This document shows, piece after piece, positions 9,185-17,685 of a DNA stretch of 64,000 nt. How positions within the stretch are numbered: position 1 is the first letter of the stretch; each line of letters starts with the position of its first letter. Origin of the DNA: an uncultured Bacteroidales bacterium. Its GTDB lineage: Bacteria > Bacteroidota > Bacteroidia > Bacteroidales > P3. The DNA is taken from positions 1-64,000 of the forward strand of contig CALUHJ010000004.1 in NCBI GenBank assembly GCA_944320415.1, given 5' to 3'. The position numbers and the translations under genes were made by a program. The notes beneath the pieces were generated by a model. It saw only the letters and a list, made by a program, of their open reading frames with translations. It ran no database searches and was not told the DNA's origin.

Positions 9185-9577
9185 ATGGCAAAGTTCGAAC
9201 AGGAAGAGCAGATGCTCAACGTTATCAGCAAGGGAACATCGATCAAGGGCGATGTGATTTCAGACGGAGACATGAGAGTAGACGGTATGATAGAGGGAAA
9301 CCTTATAGTAAAGGGCAAACTGTTCATGGGACAGACAGGCATGATAAACGGAACGATAGCAAGTCAGGATGCGGACCTTGCAGGCAGTGTGGTAGGCAAC
9401 ATAAACGTTAAGGGACTGCTTACTTTGCTCAGCGAATCGAAAATAAAGGGCGACCTGAAAATAGGACAGTTGTCAATAGAGCCTGGAGCCCAGTTCTCCG
9501 GACACTGCTCAATGGGAGAAGAACCATGCAACATGCAGGGAACCTCATCGGAAAACATATCGGAACAATACAATTAA
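9185..9577 (+). CDS. Bactofilin family cytoskeletal protein
   Basis: The 130-residue sequence has the short periodic units of the bactofilin (DUF583) beta-helix between about residues 12 and 110 (GTSIKGDVISDGDMRVDG, then IEGNLIVKGKL, GMINGTI, GSVVGNINVKG, SKIKGDLKIG). Bactofilins polymerise without nucleotide into cytoplasmic, often membrane-associated, filaments that position cell-wall enzymes. The gene starts 22 bases after porW and 15 bases before the AtpZ-like gene, the same order seen in other Bacteroidota. No unusual feature. Confidence 0.92.
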   Translation: MAKFEQEEQMLNVISKGTSIKGDVISDGDMRVDGMIEGNLIVKGKLFMGQTGMINGTIASQDADLAGSVVGNINVKGLLTLLSESKIKGDLKIGQLSIEPGAQFSGHCSMGEEPCNMQGTSSENISEQYN

Positions 9578-9592
9578 AAAAAGACAGTAGGG

Positions 9593-9781
9593 ATGAACGA
9601 ATACGGCAAATACTCCGCAATCGCATTCCAACTGCTTGCAATAGTGTTTCTCGGCACTTATGCAGGCTACAGGATAGATATGGAACTGCCGGAAGTAAAG
9701 CCGTTGTTCACCGTCATCCTAAGCCTATTGTCCATAGGAGTCGGGCTTTATGTCACACTTAAAGACTTAACAAAAAAATAA
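9593..9781 (+). CDS. AtpZ/AtpI family two-helix membrane protein
   Basis: The 62-residue protein has two hydrophobic helices (about 7-25 and 36-57) joined by the loop GYRIDMELPEVKP, the layout of AtpZ proteins that act with AtpI in assembly or ion supply of the F0 rotor of ATP synthase. The next gene, two bases downstream, occupies the place where AtpI-like genes normally precede atpB. No atpB, E, F or later subunit follows in this window. Confidence 0.8.
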   Translation: MNEYGKYSAIAFQLLAIVFLGTYAGYRIDMELPEVKPLFTVILSLLSIGVGLYVTLKDLTKK

Positions 9782-9783
9782 TC

Positions 9784-10242
9784 ATGCAAAATCATCCGCT
9801 GTTATCTTATTTTTCGAAACTCAGCATATTCTCAATATGCGTCTGTTTCGCATTTCTCTTCTGTTCGGTCTCACCGGCAAGAGAATTTCTCAGCGAGAAC
9901 ATGCCATACTACGTGGTCATGTTCTACATCCTTACCGCACTGTCTTACGTCAGTCTGTATCTGCTGCCGAAAAAAATGAAGGTGAACTTCATACACATAT
10001 TCCTAATCACCAAAATGCTCAAATTCATAATATACCTGTCCGTTTTGGTGATAGTATTGCTGTTCGGAATAGAAACGAATGTCAAGTTTGCGGTTTCTTA
10101 TCTTGTAATGTTTCTAATGTTTCTGACATTCGACACCATAACAACAAACAAACTGTCAAGGAAAGAAGCCGAAAAGGAAAAAAAGAAAAGACAAGAGGAA
10201 AAACAATCAAAAAACAATGAAAATGAAAAAGCTGCTGTTTAG
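9784..10242 (+). CDS. Four-helix membrane protein in AtpI position
   Basis: The 152-residue product has four hydrophobic segments (about 13-31, 39-59, 69-91 and 97-116) and a highly charged Lys/Glu tail (RKEAEKEKKKRQEEK). Size and position after AtpZ suggest an AtpI-like or unclassified F0-assembly membrane protein; the sequence alone does not prove it. Its 3' end overlaps the next gene by 26 bases, so the charged tail is encoded over the start of a lipoprotein signal peptide. Confidence 0.7.
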   Translation: MQNHPLLSYFSKLSIFSICVCFAFLFCSVSPAREFLSENMPYYVVMFYILTALSYVSLYLLPKKMKVNFIHIFLITKMLKFIIYLSVLVIVLLFGIETNVKFAVSYLVMFLMFLTFDTITTNKLSRKEAEKEKKKRQEEKQSKNNENEKAAV

Positions 10243-10666
10243 TTTGATTGCCGTTTTGGGCATATGGATATTTGCAGGCTGTCAGGAGGAAATTGAAGAG
10301 AACGACCTGATAGAGGGAAAATGGGTCAAGAAGTCGGCCCTTACCGATTCTACGGCAAATGATTGCGAAAGAAAATCGTTCTTGGAATTTTCCCATTATG
10401 TTTACGACAAAAAGAAATGTACATTCAGGGAAGTGGACTCTTGCAGCAACACATCCAACGAAGGGACCTACTCCATAAGTCTCGATACCCTTGTAATGGT
10501 TGACCAATATCAGACCACAAGAATGTACACCATAAAGAAGATAAACGCCGTCAACATGATTCTTCGCGACAAGAACAAGAAGGAAACGGTTTATCAAAGA
10601 TATGATTCGTGGAATGAAGTGGAAACAGGAACTGAAACAGGAACTGAAACCGAAGCGGAGGAATAA
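10217..10666 (+). CDS. Small lipoprotein, possibly lipocalin-like
   Basis: A 149-residue product with lipoprotein signal MKMKKLLFSLIAVLGIWIFAGC (Cys22). The mature part includes EGKWVKKS and a series of short strands ending LRDKNKKETVYQRYD, the general look of Bacteroidota lipocalin-like lipoproteins that start GxW. The C-terminus is a low-complexity Glu/Thr tail with the unit ETGT repeated. It overlaps the upstream membrane-protein gene by 26 bases. Function unknown. Confidence 0.7.
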   Translation: MKMKKLLFSLIAVLGIWIFAGCQEEIEENDLIEGKWVKKSALTDSTANDCERKSFLEFSHYVYDKKKCTFREVDSCSNTSNEGTYSISLDTLVMVDQYQTTRMYTIKKINAVNMILRDKNKKETVYQRYDSWNEVETGTETGTETEAEE

Positions 10667-10671
10667 CGGAA

Positions 10672-10725
10672 TTTGAATTCAGAAAAATGTTTTCTGAAAA
10701 GAAAAAATTGTTTTCTGAATTCAAA
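10672..10725. repeat. Intergenic palindrome, TTTTCTGAAAAG family (copy 1)
   Basis: Perfect 15-base arms (10672-10686 TTTGAATTCAGAAAA and 10711-10725 its complement) enclose a 24-base loop that itself contains ATGTTTTCTGAAAAGAAAA, the core found again at about 23188, 47151 and 57191. It lies six bases after a stop codon and may act as a terminator. Confidence 0.75.
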
Positions 10726-10738
10726 ATGACGGAATCAA

Positions 10739-11170
10739 ATGCTGGAATCAATAGGTCTTTGGGGACTTTTTATCGGGAGCTTTCTGGCCTCGACGGTTCT
10801 TCCTTTTTCTTCCGAGGCATTGCTTTTGGGTTGCATAGCCTTGGGTAACAACGTATGGGTGTGTGTCCTTGTCGCATCCATAGGCAATTCCATTGGAGGG
10901 ATGACCTCTTTCGGAATAGGCTGGCTTGGCAACTGGAAATGGATAGAAAGAATATTCAAGGTCAAGCGTGAAAAACTCGAAAGCATTCAAATGAAGATAA
11001 ACCGCTACAAAGCCATTGCAGGTTTTTTTGCATGGCTTCCGTTTGTCGGCGACCTGATTGCTATCGCCTTGGGCTTCATGCGTCTTTCTCCGTGGAAATG
11101 CTGTCTTTACATGACGATAGGACGTTTTGCGCGTTTTGCGGCGGTGGGAATCATCCTAAGTTTTTTCTGA
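10739..11170 (+). CDS. VTT (SNARE-associated/YqaA-like) membrane protein
   Basis: A 143-residue membrane protein that opens GLWGLFIGSFLASTVLPFSSEALLLG and continues with GNSIGGMTSFGIGWLGN, the signature region of the small YqaA branch of the VTT/DedA-like family. About four hydrophobic segments are present, with the charged stretch RIFKVKREKLESIQMKINR between them. Members are thought to move or handle lipids or ions across the inner membrane; substrate unknown. It begins 13 bases after palindrome copy 1 and has no promoter match I can defend. Confidence 0.85.
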   Translation: MLESIGLWGLFIGSFLASTVLPFSSEALLLGCIALGNNVWVCVLVASIGNSIGGMTSFGIGWLGNWKWIERIFKVKREKLESIQMKINRYKAIAGFFAWLPFVGDLIAIALGFMRLSPWKCCLYMTIGRFARFAAVGIILSFF

Positions 11171-11203
11171 TTTGGTTCAATAGAGCAAAAATCTGTACCT
11201 TTG
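11171..11203 (+). promoter_or_regulatory. Promoter of the deaminase/TonB receptor operon
   Basis: TTTG at 11171-11174 and TACCTTTG at 11196-11203 are spaced by 21 bases. This is a full -33/-7 match and fixes the start of the next gene at 11218 or 11227 rather than the much longer frame from 11032. Confidence 0.75.
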
Positions 11204-11226
11204 CCCAAATTTTACGAATGCGATTT

Positions 11227-12354
11227 ATGAAGTTTTACAAGACAATACCGTTGATTGCCCTTTTCGTTCAAATGATGAGCATGCCTGTTTTTTCTCAGGA
11301 AATATGCATGGAGGACAGTTTGCAGTTTGAGGTGTATGCACTCGGTTTTGAGATAGACACACTAAAAGCCGAAATAGTAAGGTTGCAGAACGACAATGCG
11401 AGGATAAAGGAAAGGAACAGACTGCTCATACTGTCGAACGACACATTGACAGTGGTAAACGAAGAGATACAGGCCGAACTGAACGAAAAGAACACCCTTC
11501 TGGAAGAGAAGATAAGGATATTGCAACAAAAGGAAATACTTTTTGCCGAAAAGGAACAACTGTACAAGGATGCCATAAACACGTCAAATATAGACAAGGC
11601 AAAAATAGAAGGACTGGTTGAGGCTAAGAATGCAAGCATAGAAGGCAAAAACAAGGAGATAGAACTGTTGCAGAACAGCATAAACGAGAAGGATCTGAAC
11701 ATATCCAACAAGGACATACAGCTAAGGAAGATTTCGGACGAACGGGATCGCTATTTCAAGATGGCGGACACGCTTAGGGAAAGACTGAAGGACTCACAGA
11801 TAATACTGATGCGTCAGGAGGAGGAACTCAAATACACGAAAAAAAGAGCCGAAGAGGCGGAAGCCAAGGTTCTTGCCGCAACAAACAGAAAGAAAAAGGT
11901 AAGGGTAATTCAGGGACTGGCCATGAGATTCTTCCCTACTCCCGAATGGGACATAATGCCTTCGGTTTTGGATGACGGAACTTATCAGAACATAATAATA
12001 AACCGCAATTCGAGCAAAGTGGAATTCGACCTGATTGTCGGTGCATCACTCATGCTTTGGGATCTTTCCAAACATTCGCAGAAATTCACGCAGGATTTGG
12101 GCATATATATAGGATTCGGCGGCAACAACATATTCAAGAACTTTTATCTCGGCCCCTCTTACAAGTTTCTTGACTTCCTGCATATTTCCACAGGAATAAA
12201 CATAGCCCAGTACACCTTGCTTGCAGACAATTACAGCGTCGGTTCCGTCCTGCCGGCAGGCTGGTCGATACAAACGACAAAGCAATGGAAAATAACAGGG
12301 TTCTTTTCACTTTCATTCGACCTTGAATTTTTGTCATACATAGGCAAGAAATAA
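11227..12354 (+). CDS. Coiled-coil envelope protein with barrel-like C-terminus
   Basis: From the ATG at 11227 the product has 375 residues: a signal peptide (MKFYKTIPLIALFVQMMSMPVFSQ), a continuous coiled coil from about 35 to 220 rich in Glu, Lys, Asn and Leu heptads, and a C-terminal region of about 120 residues with alternating strands (FDLIVGASLMLWD, DLGIYIGFGG, FLHISTGINIAQY, GFFSLSFDLEFLSYI) like a small outer-membrane barrel. ATG 11218 is an alternative start. I recognise no named family. It is first in a five-gene run with a deaminase and a TonB receptor. Confidence 0.75.
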   Translation: MKFYKTIPLIALFVQMMSMPVFSQEICMEDSLQFEVYALGFEIDTLKAEIVRLQNDNARIKERNRLLILSNDTLTVVNEEIQAELNEKNTLLEEKIRILQQKEILFAEKEQLYKDAINTSNIDKAKIEGLVEAKNASIEGKNKEIELLQNSINEKDLNISNKDIQLRKISDERDRYFKMADTLRERLKDSQIILMRQEEELKYTKKRAEEAEAKVLAATNRKKKVRVIQGLAMRFFPTPEWDIMPSVLDDGTYQNIIINRNSSKVEFDLIVGASLMLWDLSKHSQKFTQDLGIYIGFGGNNIFKNFYLGPSYKFLDFLHISTGINIAQYTLLADNYSVGSVLPAGWSIQTTKQWKITGFFSLSFDLEFLSYIGKK

Positions 12355-12370
12355 ACATTTGGAACAAGAG

Positions 12371-13600
12371 ATGAACATACTCATAAAACAAATCATGCTC
12401 GGGGAAAAGCCTAAGGACATATTGATTGAAAACGGCGTTTTCTCAAAAATATCGGACAATACGGACATTGTTTGCGACAAAACCATAGACGGACACGGCA
12501 AGGCTGTATTTCCGGCCTTTTACAACGGACACACACATGCGGCCATGACTCTTTTGAGGGGTTACGGTGAGGATCTCAAACTGTTCGACTGGCTGAACAA
12601 GGTATGGAAGCAGGAGGCCAAACTGACGGAAGAGGACATATACAACGGGACTCGTCTTGCGATATTGGAGATGATAAAGAGCGGGACTGTCTTTTTTGCG
12701 GACATGTATTGGCATCACAGTGCGGTAATAAGAGCCGTCAAGGAGATGAAAATAAGGGCCAATGTGGGCATAACGTTCATGGATTCCCTTTCGAAAAAAG
12801 CCTTAAGGGAGAACATCGACTTTGTAAAGAACTTCAAATCGGAATCAAATCCTCTCATACAGTTGGGAATATGTCCCCATGCCATATATACCTGCGGAAG
12901 CAGCATGTACACCGACTGTTTTGAATTGGCCGAACAATACGGGCTGAAACTGCACACCCATCTTGCGGAGACAAAATCGGAATTCGACTCAAGCCTCCGT
13001 AACAACGGCTGCTCTCCTGTCGCATATCTGGACAGTCTTGGCGTATTGTCCGAAAACACCATAGCGGCACATTGCGTTCATCTGACAGACAATGATGCGG
13101 AAATACTCGCGGAAAAAGGCGTGACAATCATACACAACCCATGTTCGAACATGAAGTTGGCCTCAGGCATATTCAACTACGGACTTACCAAGAAAAAAGG
13201 ATGTACAATAGCACTCGGTACTGACGGAGTATCCTCCAACAACAATCTTTCAATGATTGAAGAAATGAAATTCGCAAGTCTGTTAGCCAAGGTTTCGACA
13301 TTGGATTCACTATCGTTACCGGTGGAAGAAGCGATTAAATGGGGTACGGTAAATGTCGCAAAAGCGTTCGGACTTAATGCTGGAGAAATAAAGGAAGGCA
13401 TGCTTGCCGACTGCATAATACTTGATTTGAGCAACGAAAGGCTGATACCAAATCACAACCTTAAGTCAAACATGGTATTTTCTGCAGATTCTTCATGTAT
13501 AGACACGGTAATATGCAATGGAGAAATACTTATGGAGAACGGACATGTAGACAATGAAGAAGAAATAACGGAAATAGCAAGCAGATACGAGATACCATAA
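12371..13600 (+). CDS. Amidohydrolase, MTA/SAH (or chlorohydrolase-like) deaminase family
   Basis: The 409-residue protein is a metal-dependent amidohydrolase. His54 and His56 (YNGHTHAAM) begin the metal site; LGICPHAIYTCG, HTHLAETKSEF, AHCVHLTDND and ALGTDGVSSNNNLSM supply the later His, Glu and Asp ligands. This pattern and length match 5-methylthioadenosine/S-adenosylhomocysteine deaminases and related nucleoside or base deaminases; the exact substrate cannot be read from the sequence. The ATG at 12371 is preferred to a TTG at 12359. The gene lies 16 bases after the coiled-coil gene and one base before a TonB receptor gene. Confidence 0.85.
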   Translation: MNILIKQIMLGEKPKDILIENGVFSKISDNTDIVCDKTIDGHGKAVFPAFYNGHTHAAMTLLRGYGEDLKLFDWLNKVWKQEAKLTEEDIYNGTRLAILEMIKSGTVFFADMYWHHSAVIRAVKEMKIRANVGITFMDSLSKKALRENIDFVKNFKSESNPLIQLGICPHAIYTCGSSMYTDCFELAEQYGLKLHTHLAETKSEFDSSLRNNGCSPVAYLDSLGVLSENTIAAHCVHLTDNDAEILAEKGVTIIHNPCSNMKLASGIFNYGLTKKKGCTIALGTDGVSSNNNLSMIEEMKFASLLAKVSTLDSLSLPVEEAIKWGTVNVAKAFGLNAGEIKEGMLADCIILDLSNERLIPNHNLKSNMVFSADSSCIDTVICNGEILMENGHVDNEEEITEIASRYEIP

Positions 13601-13601
13601 T

Positions 13602-15983
13602 ATGACAAACAGCAAATACATACTGTTTTTACTGCTTTTGTCTCTACTGTTTCCGTTTGCAGCCAAATCACAGGACAACGCAAAAGGCTTTGTCACACTT
13701 AGCGGATATGTGAAGGATTCGGCAAGCGGCGAAAGCCTTATAGGTGCGACGGTATTCAATGTATTGACGCAACAGGGGAGCATAAGCAACAATCAAGGAT
13801 TTTACAGCATAAAGTTGTCCAAAGGAAACAATATGATTGATGTTTCCTTCGTGGGATATGCAAGCAAAAGGATTGAACTGTTTCTGGAAAAGGACAGCAA
13901 TATCAACGTTTTTCTCGGTCAACATTATACTCTTTCCGCCGTCGAAGTGGTGGATACATACAATGACGAGCAGTTCGTAAAGGAGACATCCCCGAGCAAA
14001 GTAAGCATAAGTCCTGAAATGATAAAGTCCCTGCCCTCTCTGATGGGGGAAAACGACCTTTTGAAGACATTGCAGCTGATTCCGGGAATCAAGGGTGGCA
14101 CAGAAGGTCAGAGCGGTATATATGTAAGAGGTGGAAATGTGGATCAGAACCTGTACCTTATTGACGGTATTCCCATATACAACCCAAACCATCTGATGGG
14201 TTTCATTTCCACATTCAACACGGAAGCTGTAAAAAACATAGACTTTTACAAGGGCGGCTTTCCTGCCCGTTATGGAGGACGTTTGTCATCGGTAGCTGAC
14301 ATAAGGACAAAGGACGGAAACATAAACAAACTGAACGCAGACATAGGCATAGGTCTTATTTCGACCAAAGTGAATGTGGACGGACCCATATACAAGGACA
14401 AGACAACTTTCAGTTTTTCCGCAAGACGCACCTATCTTGATCTTTTGCTCAAACCTGTCATGAATATTGTCAGTGACGATAACGGAAACGGAAGTTTCGG
14501 ATACCATTTCGTTGATTTGAACGCCAAAATAAACCACAGAATAAACAACAAAAACAGGTTGGTGGCAAATTTCTATTGGGGGCAGGACAAGTTCTCATTG
14601 AAAAATACAGAGGAAGACAATTCCTCCAATGGCACTTATCTTGAATCCAATTCCGAAGGACGATGGGGTAATACCATAGGTTCATTGACATGGATAAGGG
14701 AAATAAATCATAAGCTGTTTACCGACCTAAGCCTGTCGTACAACAGATATTCCTCCAATATTACAAACAAGGAAGTGTACAAACAATTGGAATTGCCATC
14801 GGAAGAATTCAAGTTCGAATATCTTTCCGGAATAGAGGACTTTTCCTTTTCAAACAACTACAACCTGTATCTGAACGAAAACAATAATATATTTTTCGGA
14901 TTGAATTACACCCATCACACCTATTCACCAGAACTCATTTCGGTCAATGAGTATTTTACGGACGAATTGTCCATTCCACATTCTGTATCAAAAATACAGG
15001 CAAACGAAATATCCGTATTTGCAGAAGACGACATTCAGATAAGCAAACGACTGTCAGTCAATGCCGGACTAAGATTCAATGCGTTTATGGTAGAAGATGA
15101 AACATATCTGTCACTTCAACCGCGTTTATCCGTGCGATACAGTATACTTGACGCTCTTTCAACAAAAGCCTCCTACTCAATGATGAATCAGAACATTCAT
15201 TTGCTTACCATGGGTATGCTGTCGTTTCCAACGGACTTGTGGCTTCCGGTAACCAAGGGTATAAAACCCAATACCGCACATCAATTCAACGCAGGCATAT
15301 ACTATACGCTCAAAAACATATGCAATATGTCCGTCGAAGGATACTACAAGAAAATGTACAACATAATAGATTATAAGGACGGAGCAAAAAGCATACTGTC
15401 CTACGGTTGGCAAGACAGGGTCGCTCAAGGCGAAGGGGAAAGCTACGGTGTGGAATTCATGATTCAAAGGGAGCGTAAGAAAATCAACGCATGGATAAGC
15501 TATACCCTAAGCTGGTCTTTCAGGGAATATCCAAACGGTGAAATAAATGCAGGTAAAAGATTCTATGACCAATACGATTATCGGCATGTCATAAACATCT
15601 CCCTGTCATATAAAATAAACGACAGGATAGACTGTTCCGCAACATGGGTTTACAACAGCGGCTCAAGATTTACACTGAATGCCTATGAATTGGACTATCC
15701 TTCCGTATTACCATCGCCAAATGACAATTCATTTGCAAACTCATTGAATATATATGACGAAAAGAATGCCTGCAAATTGCCAGCCTATCACAGACTGGAT
15801 TTAAATATAAACTTCAGAAAAGAGAAAAAACACGGAACAAGGATATGGACCGTCAGCATATACAATGCCTACAACAGGAAAAATCCGTCCTTTGTATTGC
15901 CTTCGTCAAATACGGACAAACTGACCGCTATATGCATAATGCCGATAATACCGACGGTTTCATACTGCTATAAATTCAGATAA
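13602..15983 (+). CDS. TonB-dependent outer-membrane receptor
   Basis: The 793-residue protein has a signal peptide to about residue 22, a carboxypeptidase-regulatory-like domain (VTLSGYVKDSASGESLIGATVF, about 30-105), a plug with PGIKGGTEGQSGIYVRGGNVDQNLYLIDGIP in parts (about 155-190), and a beta barrel to the C-terminus. The plug motif GGNVDQNLYLIDG is typical of the branch that pairs with DUF4249 lipoproteins, as it does here four bases downstream. It would import a substrate with energy from TonB. The substrate is unknown; an upstream deaminase hints at a nucleoside-like compound but this is weak. Confidence 0.92.
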   Translation: MTNSKYILFLLLLSLLFPFAAKSQDNAKGFVTLSGYVKDSASGESLIGATVFNVLTQQGSISNNQGFYSIKLSKGNNMIDVSFVGYASKRIELFLEKDSNINVFLGQHYTLSAVEVVDTYNDEQFVKETSPSKVSISPEMIKSLPSLMGENDLLKTLQLIPGIKGGTEGQSGIYVRGGNVDQNLYLIDGIPIYNPNHLMGFISTFNTEAVKNIDFYKGGFPARYGGRLSSVADIRTKDGNINKLNADIGIGLISTKVNVDGPIYKDKTTFSFSARRTYLDLLLKPVMNIVSDDNGNGSFGYHFVDLNAKINHRINNKNRLVANFYWGQDKFSLKNTEEDNSSNGTYLESNSEGRWGNTIGSLTWIREINHKLFTDLSLSYNRYSSNITNKEVYKQLELPSEEFKFEYLSGIEDFSFSNNYNLYLNENNNIFFGLNYTHHTYSPELISVNEYFTDELSIPHSVSKIQANEISVFAEDDIQISKRLSVNAGLRFNAFMVEDETYLSLQPRLSVRYSILDALSTKASYSMMNQNIHLLTMGMLSFPTDLWLPVTKGIKPNTAHQFNAGIYYTLKNICNMSVEGYYKKMYNIIDYKDGAKSILSYGWQDRVAQGEGESYGVEFMIQRERKKINAWISYTLSWSFREYPNGEINAGKRFYDQYDYRHVINISLSYKINDRIDCSATWVYNSGSRFTLNAYELDYPSVLPSPNDNSFANSLNIYDEKNACKLPAYHRLDLNINFRKEKKHGTRIWTVSIYNAYNRKNPSFVLPSSNTDKLTAICIMPIIPTVSYCYKFR

Positions 15984-15986
15984 AAC

Positions 15987-16919
15987 ATGAAAAAAGTTTA
16001 CTTGCTGATTGTAATGTCTCTCATTATGACTGCCTGTGAAAAAGAGATTGACTTTACAGGTGGGTATCCGGAAGACAAACTGTACATATACGGTTTTCTT
16101 GAGGCGGACAGTTGCGTATCCGTACAATACGGAAAAACCAACAAACCGAACAGTTGGAACGACAAGAAACTTGACAATGCCTCTATAAGCATAATGGTAA
16201 ACGGAAAAGAAGTATTATCCAAACAGGTTGTGAATTCGGACATATTAAAAACAGACATAAAGGTTCAAGACAACGACATTGTGGAAGTCAAACTTAAGGC
16301 TTCGGGATTTGAAACGGCAAGCGGCTCAGTGAAAGTAAACGACAAAGCCTACAAACCGTATTCCTGCAAGCTCGAATATAAAGCGGACACAACAGATGGA
16401 AACATTATTACAGAGAGACTTTATCTGAACCTGTCTTTAAAAGGGCTTCCATCGGAAGAAACGTTTTTCAGGGTCATGCCCTACATGGAAGGCATATTCG
16501 GAAACGACAGCCATTACAGCACATTGGAATGCCATTCCTTCCAACTGGTTAATGAAAACATCTCCGGTGTATTTTCGTCATCTCTAAACAATCCGTCAAA
16601 TTCATTGAACAACAAATACATGTTTTTTTCAAACAAACTGTTCGGCAACAATGAGTACAGAATGAAAGTGATAATATATGAACATACTTTCTCCTTGGGT
16701 TACAATGAGCATCGATTGAAAAAAGTAAGTGCAAAAATAGTTTTCTCAAACATTGACAAGGATTACTATTTGTTCTTGCAGTCATTGCAAAGGTCAGATC
16801 AGATTTCATCACTCTTTTCTCCGAACTACGTATATTCCAACATAGAAAACGGATACGGTGTCGTTACAAGCGCAAAAAACACTTCAGAATATATTATCCT
16901 GGATATTGAAAACAAATGA
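15987..16919 (+). CDS. DUF4249 lipoprotein, partner of the TonB receptor
   Basis: The 310-residue product has lipoprotein signal MKKVYLLIVMSLIMTAC (Cys17) followed by EKEIDF and a first strand region (KLYIYGFLEADSCVSVQYGKT) typical of DUF4249. This family is nearly always encoded next to a TonB-dependent receptor and is thought to be its surface or periplasmic partner, by analogy with SusD, although the folds differ. Starts four bases after the receptor and its stop overlaps the start of the next gene (ATGA). Confidence 0.88.
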   Translation: MKKVYLLIVMSLIMTACEKEIDFTGGYPEDKLYIYGFLEADSCVSVQYGKTNKPNSWNDKKLDNASISIMVNGKEVLSKQVVNSDILKTDIKVQDNDIVEVKLKASGFETASGSVKVNDKAYKPYSCKLEYKADTTDGNIITERLYLNLSLKGLPSEETFFRVMPYMEGIFGNDSHYSTLECHSFQLVNENISGVFSSSLNNPSNSLNNKYMFFSNKLFGNNEYRMKVIIYEHTFSLGYNEHRLKKVSAKIVFSNIDKDYYLFLQSLQRSDQISSLFSPNYVYSNIENGYGVVTSAKNTSEYIILDIENK

Positions 16920-17677
16920 TGGAAATGAAAGCAAAAACGACAACATGTTCATTCCTTTTACTTTTTATTTCATTCTGCGTTTGTGCGCAAAACAATCAAA
17001 AAATAGAATGGGTAAAAGTGGAAGGAGGAACTTTCGTAATGGGATGTCGGAATAATGGTGAGGACTGTTATCCAGATGAAGAGGAACATACGGTTTTTGT
17101 ATCCGATTTTGAAATAAGCAGATACGAGATAACAGTTGCACAATACAGAGAATACTGCCAAAAAACCGGAAAATCCATGCCTTCTACCCCACCCTTCGGT
17201 TGGCAGGACAATCATCCTATAGTAAACGTCAGCTGGCAGGAGGCAAACGATTACGCCAGCTGGATTGGAGCAAGACTGCCCACGGAAGCGGAATGGGAAT
17301 ACGCCGCCAAAGGCGGAAAGTTCAGCAAGGGATTCCTTTACGCCGGAAGCGACAATCCTTTTGAGGTCGGCTGGTGTTACGAGAATTCAGAGGGAAGTAC
17401 ACATCCTGTAGGAATGAAAAAGCCAAACGAACTGGGCATTTACGACATGAGCGGCAACGCTTGGGAATGGTGCTGGGACAATTACGGAATTTATTACTAC
17501 AAGGAAAGCCCCAAAGAAAACCCTCAAGGACCTGAACATGGATATGGAAAATGCAACAGGGGTGGTTGCTTCAATTTCGATCACAAACTGATGATGACAA
17601 CTCACAGAAGAGGAAGCGGAAACAAATCGACAGGCGTTGGTACGGGCTTCAGAGTGGCCCGCACCGTAAAAAAATGA
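16916..17677 (+). CDS. Formylglycine-generating-enzyme-fold (SUMF1) exported protein
   Basis: The 253-residue protein has a signal peptide ending in CVCAQ and a complete FGE-sulfatase/SUMF1 domain: VEGGTFVMGC, YEITVAQYREYC, PIVNVSWQEANDYASWIGARLPTEAEWEYAAKGG (in parts), YDMSGNAWEWCWD and RGGCFNFD, GTGFRVAR. True formylglycine-generating enzymes use two active-site Cys near the C-terminus; here only RGGCF is clearly placed, so it may be a non-catalytic, lectin-like or sortase-like relative, as with GldJ/GldK. It overlaps the DUF4249 gene (ATGATG) and is last of the operon. Confidence 0.85.
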   Translation: MMEMKAKTTTCSFLLLFISFCVCAQNNQKIEWVKVEGGTFVMGCRNNGEDCYPDEEEHTVFVSDFEISRYEITVAQYREYCQKTGKSMPSTPPFGWQDNHPIVNVSWQEANDYASWIGARLPTEAEWEYAAKGGKFSKGFLYAGSDNPFEVGWCYENSEGSTHPVGMKKPNELGIYDMSGNAWEWCWDNYGIYYYKESPKENPQGPEHGYGKCNRGGCFNFDHKLMMTTHRRGSGNKSTGVGTGFRVARTVKK

Positions 17678-17685
17678 TTCCGCCG

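Noticed and set aside
11032-11226. Long N-terminal extension of the coiled-coil protein gene
   Set aside because: The extension overlaps the VTT gene and contains the promoter; the signal peptide begins at 11227.
12359-12370. TTG-extended starts for the deaminase (12359), FISUMP (22394), kdsB (46425), BatA/VWA (48583) and Cys/His-rich (22239) genes
   Set aside because: In each case an ATG a few codons downstream fits the signal peptide, family start or spacing better.
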